DNA of 64,000 bases from Acidimicrobiaceae bacterium (GTDB lineage: Bacteria; Actinomycetota; Acidimicrobiia; Acidimicrobiales; Ilumatobacteraceae), in the NCBI GenBank assembly GCA_020637295.1, contig JACJWF010000004.1, positions 200,995 through 264,994 on the forward strand, written 5' to 3'. Positions 16,080 through 24,269 of the stretch are shown here, in pieces. Below the pieces are notes generated by a model that was not told where the DNA came from, did not search any database, and was given only the letters and a program-made list of their open reading frames with translations. The position numbers were made by a program, and so were the translations under genes. The stretch's first letter is position 1. Every line of letters starts with the position of its first letter.

Positions 16080-17108
16080 ATGAGCCTGCCGGGCGACGTT
16101 GCCGTGCCCGCCGAGCGGGCCACGCGGGTCGCCCTGGCGCTCGGCAGCGGTGGCGCCCGCGGCTACGCGCACGTCGGCGTCATCCAGGTGCTGGTGGAGC
16201 GCGGCTACGACATCGTCACCATCGCCGGTTCGTCGATGGGCGCGCTGGTCGGCGGGCTCCACGCCGCCAGGGCGCTGGAGCCCTACACGGAGTGGGTCAC
16301 GTCGCTCAGCCAACTGGACGTGCTGCGCCTGCTGGACCCCTCGTTGTCCTCGCCCGGTGCCATCAAGGCCGAGAAGGTGTTCGCCAAGGTGCGCGAACTG
16401 CTCGGCGGGGTGCTCATCGAGGACATGGCGGTGCCGTTCACCGCCGTCGCCGCCGACCTGTTCGCCGGGCGCGAGGTGTGGTTCCAGCGTGGGCCGGCCG
16501 ATGTGGCCATCCGAGCTTCGATCGCCATCCCCACCGTCATCACCCCGGTCATGCACAACGGGCGGTTGCTGGCCGACGGCGGCCTGCTCAACCCGGTGCC
16601 GATCGCACCGCTGGCGGCTGCCCGTGCCGACGCGACGATCGCCGTGTCGCTGGGCGGAGACCGTGTCGGGGAGCGACCTGGCGAGCGTCGCGGCCTGGGC
16701 GGCGCGCCGGACCACGCGTCGGCGGCACCGCGACCGGTGGAGGAGTGGGGCGACCGCTTCCGGCGGATGGCGGCGAACGTGATGGACCGGGAGTCGATCA
16801 AGGCGTTGATGGCCCGCTTCGACCGCGGCCGCGAGCGTGGCCAGGACGACGACGACGACCCTGGTCTGCCCGCCGGGCTGGGCAAGGCCGACGTGCTCAC
16901 CCAGTCGCTGGAGGTGATGCAGAGCGTGCTCACCCGCTACCGCCTGGCCAGCTACCCGCCGGACCTCCTCATCACCATCTCCCGCGACGCGTGCCGCAGC
17001 CTGGACTTCCACCGCGCCGAAGAGATGATCGCCGTCGGCCGGGCGGCGACGATCGAGGCGCTGGACCACGCCGAACTCACCCCCACCCTGCCGGTGACCT
17101 CCGGGTGA
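16080..17108 (+). CDS. Patatin-like phospholipase (RssA/NTE-like)
   Basis: This lipid acyl hydrolase of 342 residues has the Ser-Asp dyad layout of bacterial patatins: oxyanion loop GSGGARGYAH, nucleophile elbow GSSMG, and the Asp motif ADGGLL. A C-terminal region after about residue 205 is Arg/Asp-rich and family-specific. The start ATG follows the glgC stop by 1 nt, suggesting cotranscription. A link between lipid turnover and glycogen storage is only an inference from adjacency. Confidence 0.9.
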   Translation: MSLPGDVAVPAERATRVALALGSGGARGYAHVGVIQVLVERGYDIVTIAGSSMGALVGGLHAARALEPYTEWVTSLSQLDVLRLLDPSLSSPGAIKAEKVFAKVRELLGGVLIEDMAVPFTAVAADLFAGREVWFQRGPADVAIRASIAIPTVITPVMHNGRLLADGGLLNPVPIAPLAAARADATIAVSLGGDRVGERPGERRGLGGAPDHASAAPRPVEEWGDRFRRMAANVMDRESIKALMARFDRGRERGQDDDDDPGLPAGLGKADVLTQSLEVMQSVLTRYRLASYPPDLLITISRDACRSLDFHRAEEMIAVGRAATIEALDHAELTPTLPVTSG

Positions 17109-17117
17109 GCGAGGCAC

Positions 17118-17144
17118 CCATCCGGCCCGGGCTGTGCTCCGAAC
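17118..17144 (+). promoter_or_regulatory. SigK-type promoter upstream of sigK
   Basis: CCATCC (17118-17123), a 15-nt spacer and CCGAAC (17139-17144) closely match the consensus I recall for mycobacterial SigK promoters (CCATCC, 15-17 nt, CCGAAT). This suggests SigK autoregulation. The expected transcript start is near 17151. Confidence 0.55.
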
Positions 17145-17151
17145 GGAGGGC

Positions 17152-17196
17152 ATGAACGTCCGTCTCGAACCGACCGGGGTCCCCCGGTGGGTGTGA
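17152..17196 (+). CDS. Possible 14-residue leader peptide ahead of sigK
   Basis: An ATG with GGAGGG immediately upstream opens a 14-codon reading frame (MNVRLEPTGVPRWV) that stops at 17194-17196, overlapping the proposed sigK GTG and ending 8 nt before the alternative sigK ATG. The ATG also lies where the SigK-type promoter would start transcription. It could couple translation into sigK, or be chance. Confidence 0.25.
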   Translation: MNVRLEPTGVPRWV

Positions 17197-17798
17197 TCCG
17201 CGCCATGCGCGCTCGACCCGGCGTCCTCCCCCCCGATGCGGCAGCGCCGGCCGATGGCGACGCCGCATCGGCCCTCCTCCGCCGGGCCGGGCGCGGCGAC
17301 CAACAGGCATTCGCCGAGCTCTACGACGTGCTCTCCCCCCTGGTGCACGGTGTGGTGCTGAAGGTCGTCCGCGACCCGGCCCAGGCGGAGGAAGTGACCC
17401 AGGAGGTGTTCGTCGAGCTGTGGCGCACCGCCACCCGCTTCGACGGGTCGAAGGGTTCGGCCCGCGCCTGGGCGTCCACCCTGGCCCACCGGCGGGCGGT
17501 GGACCGGGTGCGCAGCGAGCAGGCATCGCGTGAGCGCCAGCAGCGCGACGCGGCGGCGGCCATCCGTGACCACGACATGGTGGTGGACGAGGTGGAGGCC
17601 GGCCTGGACCAGGCCAGGGTGCGCCGGGCGCTGGACCGCCTCAGCGAGCTCCAGCGCGAGGCCGTCGAGCTGGCATATTTCGGCGGGCACACGTACCGCG
17701 ACGTGGCGGTGCTGCTCGGCGTCGCCGAAGGCACCGTGAAGAGCAGGATCCGGGACGGCATGATCCGTCTCCGCGACGAACTGGGAGGTGAGGCATGA
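17187..17798 (+). CDS. sigK: ECF RNA polymerase sigma factor, SigK type
   Basis: The 203-residue protein has sigma region 2 (AFAELYDVLSPLVHGVVLKVVRDPAQAEEVTQEVFVELW, shown here only to locate residues 42-80 by its DPAQAEEVTQEVF core) and region 4 with an HTH (TYRDVAVLLGVAEGTVKSRI). It lies directly before an RskA-type anti-sigma gene, the arrangement of SigK. GTG 17187 is used; ATG 17205 is equally plausible. Its stop overlaps the rskA ATG. The SigK-like promoter upstream suggests autoregulation in response to a signal sensed by RskA at the membrane. Confidence 0.9.
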   Translation: MGVIRAMRARPGVLPPDAAAPADGDAASALLRRAGRGDQQAFAELYDVLSPLVHGVVLKVVRDPAQAEEVTQEVFVELWRTATRFDGSKGSARAWASTLAHRRAVDRVRSEQASRERQQRDAAAAIRDHDMVVDEVEAGLDQARVRRALDRLSELQREAVELAYFGGHTYRDVAVLLGVAEGTVKSRIRDGMIRLRDELGGEA

Positions 17799-18556
17799 GC
17801 GACGTGGACATCCACCATCTGGCAGCGGCATATGTCCTCGACGCGCTCGATCCTCGCGAGCGGGACGAGTTCGAGACCCACTACGGCGCCTGCGACGTGT
17901 GCCGCGACGACGTGGTCGCGTTCCGCCGCACGCTGGCCGAGGTTGCCGCGGCGGTCGCAGTGCCGCCGCCGGCGGCCATGAAGGAGCGGGTGCTGGCCGA
18001 GATCGCCACCACCAGGCAGCTCTCTCCCAGGGTGGCCGCGACGGCGGACGTGGTGCCGCTGGCCGGCCGCCGCCGGGTGGGCACCTGGCTGTCGGTCGCC
18101 GCTGCCGTGGTGCTGCTTGCGGGCATCGTCACGGTGCTCGGCCTGGCCCGCCGGACCAGCACGTCGTATGCGGACGAGTTGGCCAAGGTCATGGAGCAGG
18201 ACGACGCCACCGTCACGTCCCTCGCCCCCGCCGACGGGGTGCAGGGCACCTTCCGGGTCGCCTGGTCCGAGCACCTCGGCACCGCCGTGCTCATCGGTGA
18301 AGGGCTGCCGGCCGCTCCGGCGGGGACGGCCTACGAGCTGTGGTGGTTCCCCCAGCCCGATGCCACGGACTCGCCGGACAGCCCGAACGCGGACGGCCGG
18401 CTGGCCATGTACGTGCTGGACGCCGCCGGCGACGGCAACGTGCACCATGTGCTCGACCTGCCCGCCGACCCGGCGGCCTGGGCGATCACGTTGGAGCCCG
18501 AGGGCGGTGCCGCCGTCACCACCGGCGACGTGATCTTCATCGGCGCCGTCGCCTGA
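17795..18556 (+). CDS. rskA: Anti-sigma-K factor RskA
   Basis: The 253-residue protein has a cytoplasmic zinc anti-sigma domain with the HxxxCxxC motif (HYGACDVC, about residues 28-36). One transmembrane helix follows (about 89-108), then an extracytoplasmic RskA domain with FRVAWSEHLGTAVLIGEGLP and AYELWWFPQ. It should hold SigK inactive until regulated proteolysis. The start ATG overlaps the sigK stop (ATGAG), so the pair is made in balanced amounts. Confidence 0.93.
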   Translation: MSDVDIHHLAAAYVLDALDPRERDEFETHYGACDVCRDDVVAFRRTLAEVAAAVAVPPPAAMKERVLAEIATTRQLSPRVAATADVVPLAGRRRVGTWLSVAAAVVLLAGIVTVLGLARRTSTSYADELAKVMEQDDATVTSLAPADGVQGTFRVAWSEHLGTAVLIGEGLPAAPAGTAYELWWFPQPDATDSPDSPNADGRLAMYVLDAAGDGNVHHVLDLPADPAAWAITLEPEGGAAVTTGDVIFIGAVA

Positions 18557-18608
18557 CGGGGCCGCGCACGATTCGTACCGGCCCGTCCCGGCGCACGACA
18601 CTGTCGCA

Positions 18609-19901
18609 ATGAGCGATTTCCTCGACGAACTCGACGCCTGGCTGGACGACAACTGGGATGCGGAGCTGACGATCGCCGAGTGGTGGGACCGCCTCGGCCG
18701 CAGCGGCTGGGCCTCTCCCTCCCTCCCCGTCAACGCCTACGGCAAGGGCATGCCGCGCAACGACGCGCTGGCCGTCGGCAAGCGGATCGTCGAGCGTGGC
18801 GCGGTCGCCGCGCCCGGCGGGCTGGGCATGATGCTGGCCGCGCCGACCATCGCCGCCCACGGCAGCCAGGAGCAGATCGAGCGCTACGTCCTGCCGATCC
18901 TCACCGGGCAGCAGGCGTGGTGCCAGCTGTTCAGCGAGCCGGGTGCCGGCAGCGACCTCGCCGGCCTCGGCGCCCGCGCCGTGAAGGACGGCGAGGAGTG
19001 GATCGTCAACGGGCAGAAGGTGTGGACCAGCGGCGGCCATGTGGCCGACATGGGCATGCTCATCGCCCGCACCGATCCGGACGTGCCCAAGCACCAGGGC
19101 ATCACCTGGTTCGCCATGGACATGCACCAGGGCGACGCCGTGGACGTCCGCCCGCTGCGCGAGATGACCGGCCGGGCGCTGTTCAACGAGGTGTTCATGA
19201 GCGACGCCCGGGTGGAGGACGCCGCCATCATCGGTGGCCTCAACAACGGATGGGCCGTGGCCAACACGACGCTGATGTTCGAGCGTTCCAGCCTGGGCGC
19301 CGGCGGGCACGCCGCCGCCGCGCTGGCCACGCCGGGCACCGTCGCCGGCCACCTCGGCCTGCGTGCCGGGGACTTCGTCCGCCAGGCCGGGCCGTCCGGT
19401 GGCGGTGGCGGCGGGGCGATGGCCAGCGGCGTGCAGAAGATGATCGCGGGCATGGCCAAGGCCAAGGGGCTGGCCGACGACCCCACGTTCCGCCAGGCGT
19501 ACATGAAGCTGTACTCGCTGGGCGAGGTCGGCCGGATGCTGGCCCTGCGGCTGAAGGCCGAGAAGGCCGCCGGCCGCGACATCGCCGGTGCCCCGAACAT
19601 CGCCAAGCTGTCGATGAGCGAGATCATGCGCCAGACGCGGGACCTCGCGCTGCGCGTCGCCGGCCCGGCCGGCACCCTCCACGCCTACGACAGCGAGCAC
19701 CGCAAGGTGCTGGACGCCGCCACCGGCACGCCCGAGTTGGCGTTCGTCACCGAGATGGCGCTGTTCGCCCAGGCGCCGCCGATCTATGGCGGCACGGACC
19801 AGGTGCAGCGCAACATCCTCGGCGAGCGGGCCCTCGGCCTGCCGAAGGAGCCCAGCGACGAGCGCACCAAGTCCTGGGCCGAACTGCCGAAGAACGGCTG
19901 A
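18609..19901 (+). CDS. Acyl-CoA dehydrogenase
   Basis: The 430-residue flavoenzyme has QLFSEPGAGSDLAGL, WIVNGQKVWTSGG, a FAD-contact region and the C-terminal GGTDQVQRNILGERALGLPKEP, all typical of the acyl-CoA dehydrogenase family (alpha-beta oxidation of acyl-CoA to enoyl-CoA). At the position where medium-chain enzymes carry the catalytic Glu before Gly-Thr, this protein has IYGGTD, so the base must lie elsewhere as in other subfamilies. GACACT lies 6 nt before the ATG. Substrate chain type is unknown. Confidence 0.9.
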   Translation: MSDFLDELDAWLDDNWDAELTIAEWWDRLGRSGWASPSLPVNAYGKGMPRNDALAVGKRIVERGAVAAPGGLGMMLAAPTIAAHGSQEQIERYVLPILTGQQAWCQLFSEPGAGSDLAGLGARAVKDGEEWIVNGQKVWTSGGHVADMGMLIARTDPDVPKHQGITWFAMDMHQGDAVDVRPLREMTGRALFNEVFMSDARVEDAAIIGGLNNGWAVANTTLMFERSSLGAGGHAAAALATPGTVAGHLGLRAGDFVRQAGPSGGGGGGAMASGVQKMIAGMAKAKGLADDPTFRQAYMKLYSLGEVGRMLALRLKAEKAAGRDIAGAPNIAKLSMSEIMRQTRDLALRVAGPAGTLHAYDSEHRKVLDAATGTPELAFVTEMALFAQAPPIYGGTDQVQRNILGERALGLPKEPSDERTKSWAELPKNG

Positions 19902-19946
19902 CGCCCATCCCCCGCCCGCCTGCGGGTGGGCGGCGAGACTGTGCGG

Positions 19947-20516
19947 ATGGAACAGCGTCAGTGGCCGCGCACGCACGAGGAGCTGAACCAGCAGCCGATC
20001 CAGGTCCGTGTGGCGTCCGTGGAGCAGATCTTCAACCCGATGGACCCGACGCCGATCGAGGAGCGGTCGCTGAACATCGAGGTGGCCGACTGGATCGAGG
20101 AGTGGGCGGAGGACCTGGACCGCGACCAGCCGATCACCGTCGAGTTCTACGTGGGCGACGGGCGGGTGCAAGGACGCGAGGGCATCGTGGCCGCTGGGCT
20201 GCACAACCACTTCGAGTACCGCGAGTGGCAGGCCGGCCGGCAGCTCAGCAAGCTGTGGCGTGAGGGCCGGATCAGCCTGGTGATCGGCCTCGTCGCGCTC
20301 GCCGGCTTCAACGCCGCGTCGCGTGCCATCGGCACCAGCAGCAACCCCGTGGTGGAGGTCATCCACGAGAGCCTGTCGGTCATCGGTTGGGTGTCGATGT
20401 GGAAGCCGATCGAGATCTTCCTCTACGACTGGTGGCCGATCCGCCGCGAGCGGCGGGCCTGCCGCCGGCTGGCCGAGGCCGAGGTGCGGTTCCCCGCGGT
20501 CGCGGCGCGGGCCTGA
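19947..20516 (+). CDS. Membrane protein of unknown function
   Basis: I do not recognise a named family. The 189-residue product begins with a charged soluble part (residues 1-100) containing FYVGDGRVQG and the acidic run WIEEWAEDLDRDQ. Two hydrophobic segments follow (GLVALAGF and LSVIGWVSMW regions) and a basic tail starting WWPIRRERRACRRL. The ATG at 19947 was preferred to the GTG-like 19926 start. It ends 4 bp from the convergent Cys-rich gene. Confidence 0.65.
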   Translation: MEQRQWPRTHEELNQQPIQVRVASVEQIFNPMDPTPIEERSLNIEVADWIEEWAEDLDRDQPITVEFYVGDGRVQGREGIVAAGLHNHFEYREWQAGRQLSKLWREGRISLVIGLVALAGFNAASRAIGTSSNPVVEVIHESLSVIGWVSMWKPIEIFLYDWWPIRRERRACRRLAEAEVRFPAVAARA

Positions 20517-20520
20517 CGGG

Positions 20521-21234
20521 TCAGCTGCCCGTGAGGCGGCGGGTCAGTTCCCCGGCCACGTCGTCGCCGGCCAGCGCCGCCAATTCCCCGGCCAGCGACA
20601 CGTACACCGGGACGTCGCCGATGTAGGCCGACGGGGCCGCCTGCGGCTCCGTGCAGCACCACGCCATCGTCGCGCCGCCTTCGTCCCAGTCGGCACGCGA
20701 CCAGCGGCTGACGGTGACGACGTCCTGACCCGCCGGGCCGGCGGCCACGGCGGTGGCCGTGCGCAGCGGCAGTTGCCAGCAGACCGATGGTTTCCAGTCG
20801 ATCGGTGACTCGTCGGCCTCCAGCGCGGCGAGGTGCAGGGCGCACCCGGCCCCACCGGCGAACCCGGGACGGTTGAGGAAGATGCACGCCCCGTCGGCGA
20901 GCGCGGTGTGCGTGCGGGCGCCGTCGCGGAAGATGCCGTCGGGCAGCGACCCGGCGGCGTGGGCCAGGGCGTGGAACTGCCAGCCGTCGGGGGTGAGGAA
21001 CTCGGCGTAGGCGGCCAGCGTCATCGCCTCGTCGGCGTCCGCCATCGCCGTGCCGACCGAGCAGCACCCCTGCTGGAGGTGCTCGGCCGGTTCGTCGAGG
21101 ATGCCCTGGCAACCCCGCCCCCAGGTGCAGGTCCAGTTCGAGCGGAGGAAGTCCTCCTCGAACCGCCAGACGGTGTCGGCGGTGCGGACCTCCACGTACG
21201 CGCCGTCCGGCGCCGGTGGGGGCGGGGTGCTCAC
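20521..21234 (-). CDS. Conserved cysteine-rich protein of unknown function
   Basis: The 237-residue product has an ordered set of cysteines: NWTCTWGRGCQG, then GCCSVG, ACIFLNRPGFAGGAGC, KPSVCWQLPLR and AWCC. This layout recalls actinobacterial proteins suspected of binding a metal or Fe-S cluster, but I cannot name the family with certainty. It starts with GTG at 21232-21234. It lies just downstream of the superoxide dismutase gene on the same strand (21 bp), which may point to redox-related work. Confidence 0.7.
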   Translation of the reverse strand: MSTPPPPAPDGAYVEVRTADTVWRFEEDFLRSNWTCTWGRGCQGILDEPAEHLQQGCCSVGTAMADADEAMTLAAYAEFLTPDGWQFHALAHAAGSLPDGIFRDGARTHTALADGACIFLNRPGFAGGAGCALHLAALEADESPIDWKPSVCWQLPLRTATAVAAGPAGQDVVTVSRWSRADWDEGGATMAWCCTEPQAAPSAYIGDVPVYVSLAGELAALAGDDVAGELTRRLTGS

Positions 21235-21255
21235 GGGGTGTTCAGTGCCGGTGGC

Positions 21256-21870
21256 TCAGAGGGGGGAGGGCGTGGTGCGGGCCGCGGCGAAGCGGGCGGC
21301 CACGTCCTGCCAGTTGGCGATGTTCCAGAACGCCTTCACCCAGTCGGCCTTGACGTTCTTGTACTGCAGGTAGAAGGCGTGCTCCCACGAGTCGATCACC
21401 AGCAGCGGCACGGTGGTGGTGCCGGCGTTGCCCTGGTGGTCGTAGATCTGCTCGACCACGAGGCGCTGGCCGACGGGCTCCCACGCCAGCGCGCCCCAGC
21501 CGATGCCCTGCACGCTGGTGGTGGCGGCCGTGACCTGAGCCTGCATGGCGTCGAAGCTGCCGAAGTACTCGTCGATCGCGGCAGCCAGTTCGCCGTCGGG
21601 GCGACCGCCGCCGTCGGGGCTCATGTTGGTCCAGAAGATGCTGTGCAGGACATGGCCGCTGAGGTGGAAGGCGAAGCTCTTGCTGAGCGCGTTGATGGCG
21701 GCGAAGTCGCCCTTCTCGCGGGCGGCGGCCAGCGCGTCGAGCGTGTCGTTGGCGCCCTTCACATAGGCGGCATGGTGCTTGTCGTGGTGCAGGGCCACGA
21801 TCTCGCCGCTGTAGTGCGGCTCCAGCGCACCGGGGGAGTAGGGCAGTTCGGGCAACGTGTACACAGTCAT
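21256..21870 (-). CDS. sodA: Superoxide dismutase (Fe/Mn type)
   Basis: The 204-residue enzyme converts superoxide to peroxide and oxygen. Metal ligands are visible in IVALHHDKHHAAYV, in SGHVLHSIFW, and in DSWEHAFYLQY (Asp and His). Length is standard. The ATG at 21868-21870 has a strong AAGGAG site 5 nt away. Mn versus Fe use cannot be decided by eye. Expression would start in the 130-bp gap below the wall-protein terminator. Confidence 0.96.
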   Translation of the reverse strand: MTVYTLPELPYSPGALEPHYSGEIVALHHDKHHAAYVKGANDTLDALAAAREKGDFAAINALSKSFAFHLSGHVLHSIFWTNMSPDGGGRPDGELAAAIDEYFGSFDAMQAQVTAATTSVQGIGWGALAWEPVGQRLVVEQIYDHQGNAGTTTVPLLVIDSWEHAFYLQYKNVKADWVKAFWNIANWQDVAARFAAARTTPSPL

Positions 21871-21953
21871 CTCGTCTCCTTTTCGCGTTGGTTCCACCGT
21901 ATCGGCCGATCTCCGCACGCGCCTCGCGGGGCCCGGATTCGGCCCGGGACGCG

Positions 21954-21990
21954 CCGGAGGGGCGCCCCTCCCGTTGGGGCGCCCCTCCGG
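21954..21990. terminator. Perfect 15-bp hairpin between sodA and the wall-protein gene
   Basis: CCGGAGGGGCGCCCC (21954-21968) and its exact complement GGGGCGCCCCTCCGG (21976-21990) flank a 7-nt loop. It begins about 10 nt after the stop of the LPxTG gene on the minus strand. No T-run follows, as is common for strong hairpin terminators in high-GC actinobacteria. Confidence 0.65.
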
Positions 21991-22000
21991 TCGGGGGGAT

Positions 22001-22933
22001 CTAGGCGACCGGGCGGCGACGGCGGCTCATGCTCAGCGCCGTGAACCCGAGGCCGGCACCGAGCACCAGGAGGGCGCTGCCGACGACCACGACGGTCGCA
22101 TCGCTGCCGGTGTGGGGGAGGTCACCACCGGGCGTCTCGGGAACCTGGGGCACCTGGGGCGTCTCGGGAACCTCGGGCACTTCCGGCACGTCGGGGATCT
22201 CGGGCACTTCGGGGATCTCCGGGATCTCGGGGATCTCGGGGATCTCCGGGACTTCGGGCAGGTCCTGGATCAGGCAGTCGGGCGTGTTCCGCGTCTGGCC
22301 GAAGTAGCCGGCCCACGGGTGCTCGTAGCCCTCGATGTCCAGCCACGTGTCGTAGGCGCAGGCGGTGTCGAACGTGATCACGTAGTCCTTGTCCAGCGCG
22401 TTGGCCGCCACCACGTCGCTCAGCCAGGCGGTGGCGGTCTGGGCCGGGCCGCCCACCGGCTGGAGGGTGGCCTGGATCTGGCGCTCGCACAGGTTGGCGA
22501 CGTCGCCGTGGAAGAAGATTCGCCACTGCCAGTCGTACGGCGACGTCTGGGCGGCGCGCACGTCGATCTGGTCGGGCGTGAGGTAGTCGCACTCCTCGTC
22601 GCCGTCGTCGCCAGGGGGGATGATCGGGAAGACGGGGATGGCGCTGAGGATGCTCGGGTCGATCGTCAGCACCGGCGGGTCCAGTGGGTCCAGCGGACCC
22701 ACGGGGTCGTCGCAGGCGCCGATCCACACGACATGGCCGGTGCCGTCGCCGTCTGGCATCCAGACGGCCGTGCAGTCATCGGTGCCGGTGCCGGTGCCGG
22801 TGCCGGCGTGGGCGGTGGCGCCCATGGCGGCGAGCGAGGCGGCGGCGGCGAGCGAGGCGGCCAGTGCGGTGCGGACCACGCTGGTGCGGATCCGGCGGGC
22901 GGTGCTGATGCTGGTGGCGGTGGAGGTGCGCAT
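22001..22933 (-). CDS. LPxTG-type cell-wall-anchored protein with Pro-Glu repeats
   Basis: The 310-residue protein has a Sec signal peptide (basic N-terminus, Ala-rich core, about residues 1-43). A GTGTGTG stretch and an acidic cysteine-containing domain follow (about 50-223), then a Pro-rich spacer of PEIPEV units. The sorting signal LPHTG (272-276) is followed by a hydrophobic helix and RRRR tail. Sortase should cut it and link it to peptidoglycan; no sortase is encoded in the window. The spacer probably crosses the wall. AAAGGA lies 9 nt before the ATG. The domain's role is unknown. Confidence 0.85.
   Translation of the reverse strand: MRTSTATSISTARRIRTSVVRTALAASLAAAASLAAMGATAHAGTGTGTGTDDCTAVWMPDGDGTGHVVWIGACDDPVGPLDPLDPPVLTIDPSILSAIPVFPIIPPGDDGDEECDYLTPDQIDVRAAQTSPYDWQWRIFFHGDVANLCERQIQATLQPVGGPAQTATAWLSDVVAANALDKDYVITFDTACAYDTWLDIEGYEHPWAGYFGQTRNTPDCLIQDLPEVPEIPEIPEIPEIPEVPEIPDVPEVPEVPETPQVPQVPETPGGDLPHTGSDATVVVVGSALLVLGAGLGFTALSMSRRRRPVA
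22125..22262 (-). repeat. Degenerate 9-base tandem repeat encoding the PEIPEV spacer
   Basis: Units of 9 bases coding for Pro-Glu-Ile/Val recur about 14 times with drift to PETPQV near the end. It lies inside the LPxTG gene, so it is a protein spacer and not an array. Confidence 0.8.
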
Positions 22934-23036
22934 CGGGAGTTCCTTTCTCCGTCGGCGCCCGTTCGGCGCCGTCACCCGTCCAGAGCGCGCCCGCTCCTCC
23001 GGCTCGCGCTTTTCTCCCGGAAACCCTCCCGCGGCG

Positions 23037-23042
23037 TAGTTT
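23037..23042 (+). promoter_or_regulatory. Leaderless -10 hexamer of the second acyl-CoA dehydrogenase
   Basis: TAGTTT lies 6 nt before the ATG at 23049; no Shine-Dalgarno sequence is seen. Confidence 0.4.
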
Positions 23043-23048
23043 CTTGTC

Positions 23049-24266
23049 ATGGAGTTCGCTTACACCGACCGCTGCAACGACTACCGGGAGCGCCTGCTGG
23101 CGTTCATGGACGAGTGCATCTACCCCAACGAGGCGGTGTACGAGGAGCAGCTGACGGCCAGCGGCGACCCGCACCACCAGCCGGCGATCATGGAGGAGCT
23201 GAAGGTGGAGGCCCGCCAGCGCGGGCTGTGGAACCTGTTCCACCCCCACCAGGAGTGGGGCCCCGGGCTGACCAACGCGGAGTACGCCCCGCTCGCCGAG
23301 ATCATGGGTCGCAGCTGGATCGCCAGTGAAGCCTGCAACTGCTCGGCGCCCGACACGGGCAACATGGAGGTGCTGACCATGTTCGGCACGCCGGAGCAGC
23401 AGGACCTGTGGCTGCGCCCCCTGCTGGCCGGGGAGATCCGCTCCTCGTTCGCCATGACGGAGCCGGACGTGGCGTCCAGCGATGCCACCAACATCTCACT
23501 GCGCATCGAGCGCGACGGTGACGACTACGTGCTGAACGGTCGCAAGTGGTGGATCACCGGCGCCAACCACCCGCACAACCGGATCTTCATCGTGATGGGG
23601 CAGACGGACCCGGAGGCCGCCCCCCACCGCCGCCAGAGCCAGATCCTCGTGCCGCGGGACACCCCTGGCCTCACCATCGTCCGCGACCTGCCGGTGTTCG
23701 GGTACTGGCACCAGGACGGCCACTGCGAGCTGCGCTTCGAGGACTGCCGCGTGCCGGCCTCCAACCTGCTGGCCAACGAGGGCGACGGGTTCGCCATCAG
23801 CCAGGCCCGCCTCGGCCCCGGCCGGATCCACCACTGCATGCGCTCCATCGGCGCGGCGGAGCGGGCGCTGGACCTGATGTGCCAGCGGGCGCTGCAGCGC
23901 ACGACGTTCGGCAAGCGGCTGGCGGAGCGGGCCAACGTGATGGACTGGATCGCCGAGAGCCGCATCGAGCTGGAGATGGTCCGCCTGCTGACGCTGAAGA
24001 CGGCGTGGATGATGGACACCGTGGGCAACAAGGCGGCGGCCGTGGAGATCAGCGCGATCAAGGTGGCCGGCCCCAACGTGGCGGCGAAGATCATCGACCG
24101 GGCCATCCAGGTGCACGGTGCCGGCGGCATCAGCGACGACTACCCGCTGGCGGCGAGCTGGGCGTGGCAGCGGGCGCTGCGGTTCGCCGACGGCCCCGAC
24201 GAGGTGCACAAGATGACCATCGCCCGCCGCGAGCTGCGCAAGCACGACCCGTCGTTCCGCAGCTGA
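23049..24266 (+). CDS. Acyl-CoA dehydrogenase, ACAD10/11-like
   Basis: The 405-residue flavoenzyme has AMTEPDVASSDATNI, YVLNGRKWWITGANHPHNRI, a substrate/FAD loop GYWHQDGHCELRFEDCRVP, GPGRIHHCMRSIGAAERAL and the C-terminal VHGAGGISDDYPL with FADGPDEVHKMTIARREL. That ending is characteristic of ACAD10/11-like dehydrogenases rather than short-chain enzymes. The exact acyl-CoA is unknown. The gene stands alone on the plus strand between the wall protein and the STAS gene. Confidence 0.92.
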   Translation: MEFAYTDRCNDYRERLLAFMDECIYPNEAVYEEQLTASGDPHHQPAIMEELKVEARQRGLWNLFHPHQEWGPGLTNAEYAPLAEIMGRSWIASEACNCSAPDTGNMEVLTMFGTPEQQDLWLRPLLAGEIRSSFAMTEPDVASSDATNISLRIERDGDDYVLNGRKWWITGANHPHNRIFIVMGQTDPEAAPHRRQSQILVPRDTPGLTIVRDLPVFGYWHQDGHCELRFEDCRVPASNLLANEGDGFAISQARLGPGRIHHCMRSIGAAERALDLMCQRALQRTTFGKRLAERANVMDWIAESRIELEMVRLLTLKTAWMMDTVGNKAAAVEISAIKVAGPNVAAKIIDRAIQVHGAGGISDDYPLAASWAWQRALRFADGPDEVHKMTIARRELRKHDPSFRS

Positions 24267-24269
24267 CGG

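Noticed and set aside
22125..22262. CRISPR-like repeat array
   Set aside because: The repeats are 9 bases in frame, code for Pro-Glu-Ile/Val, have no spacers and lie within a wall-protein gene.
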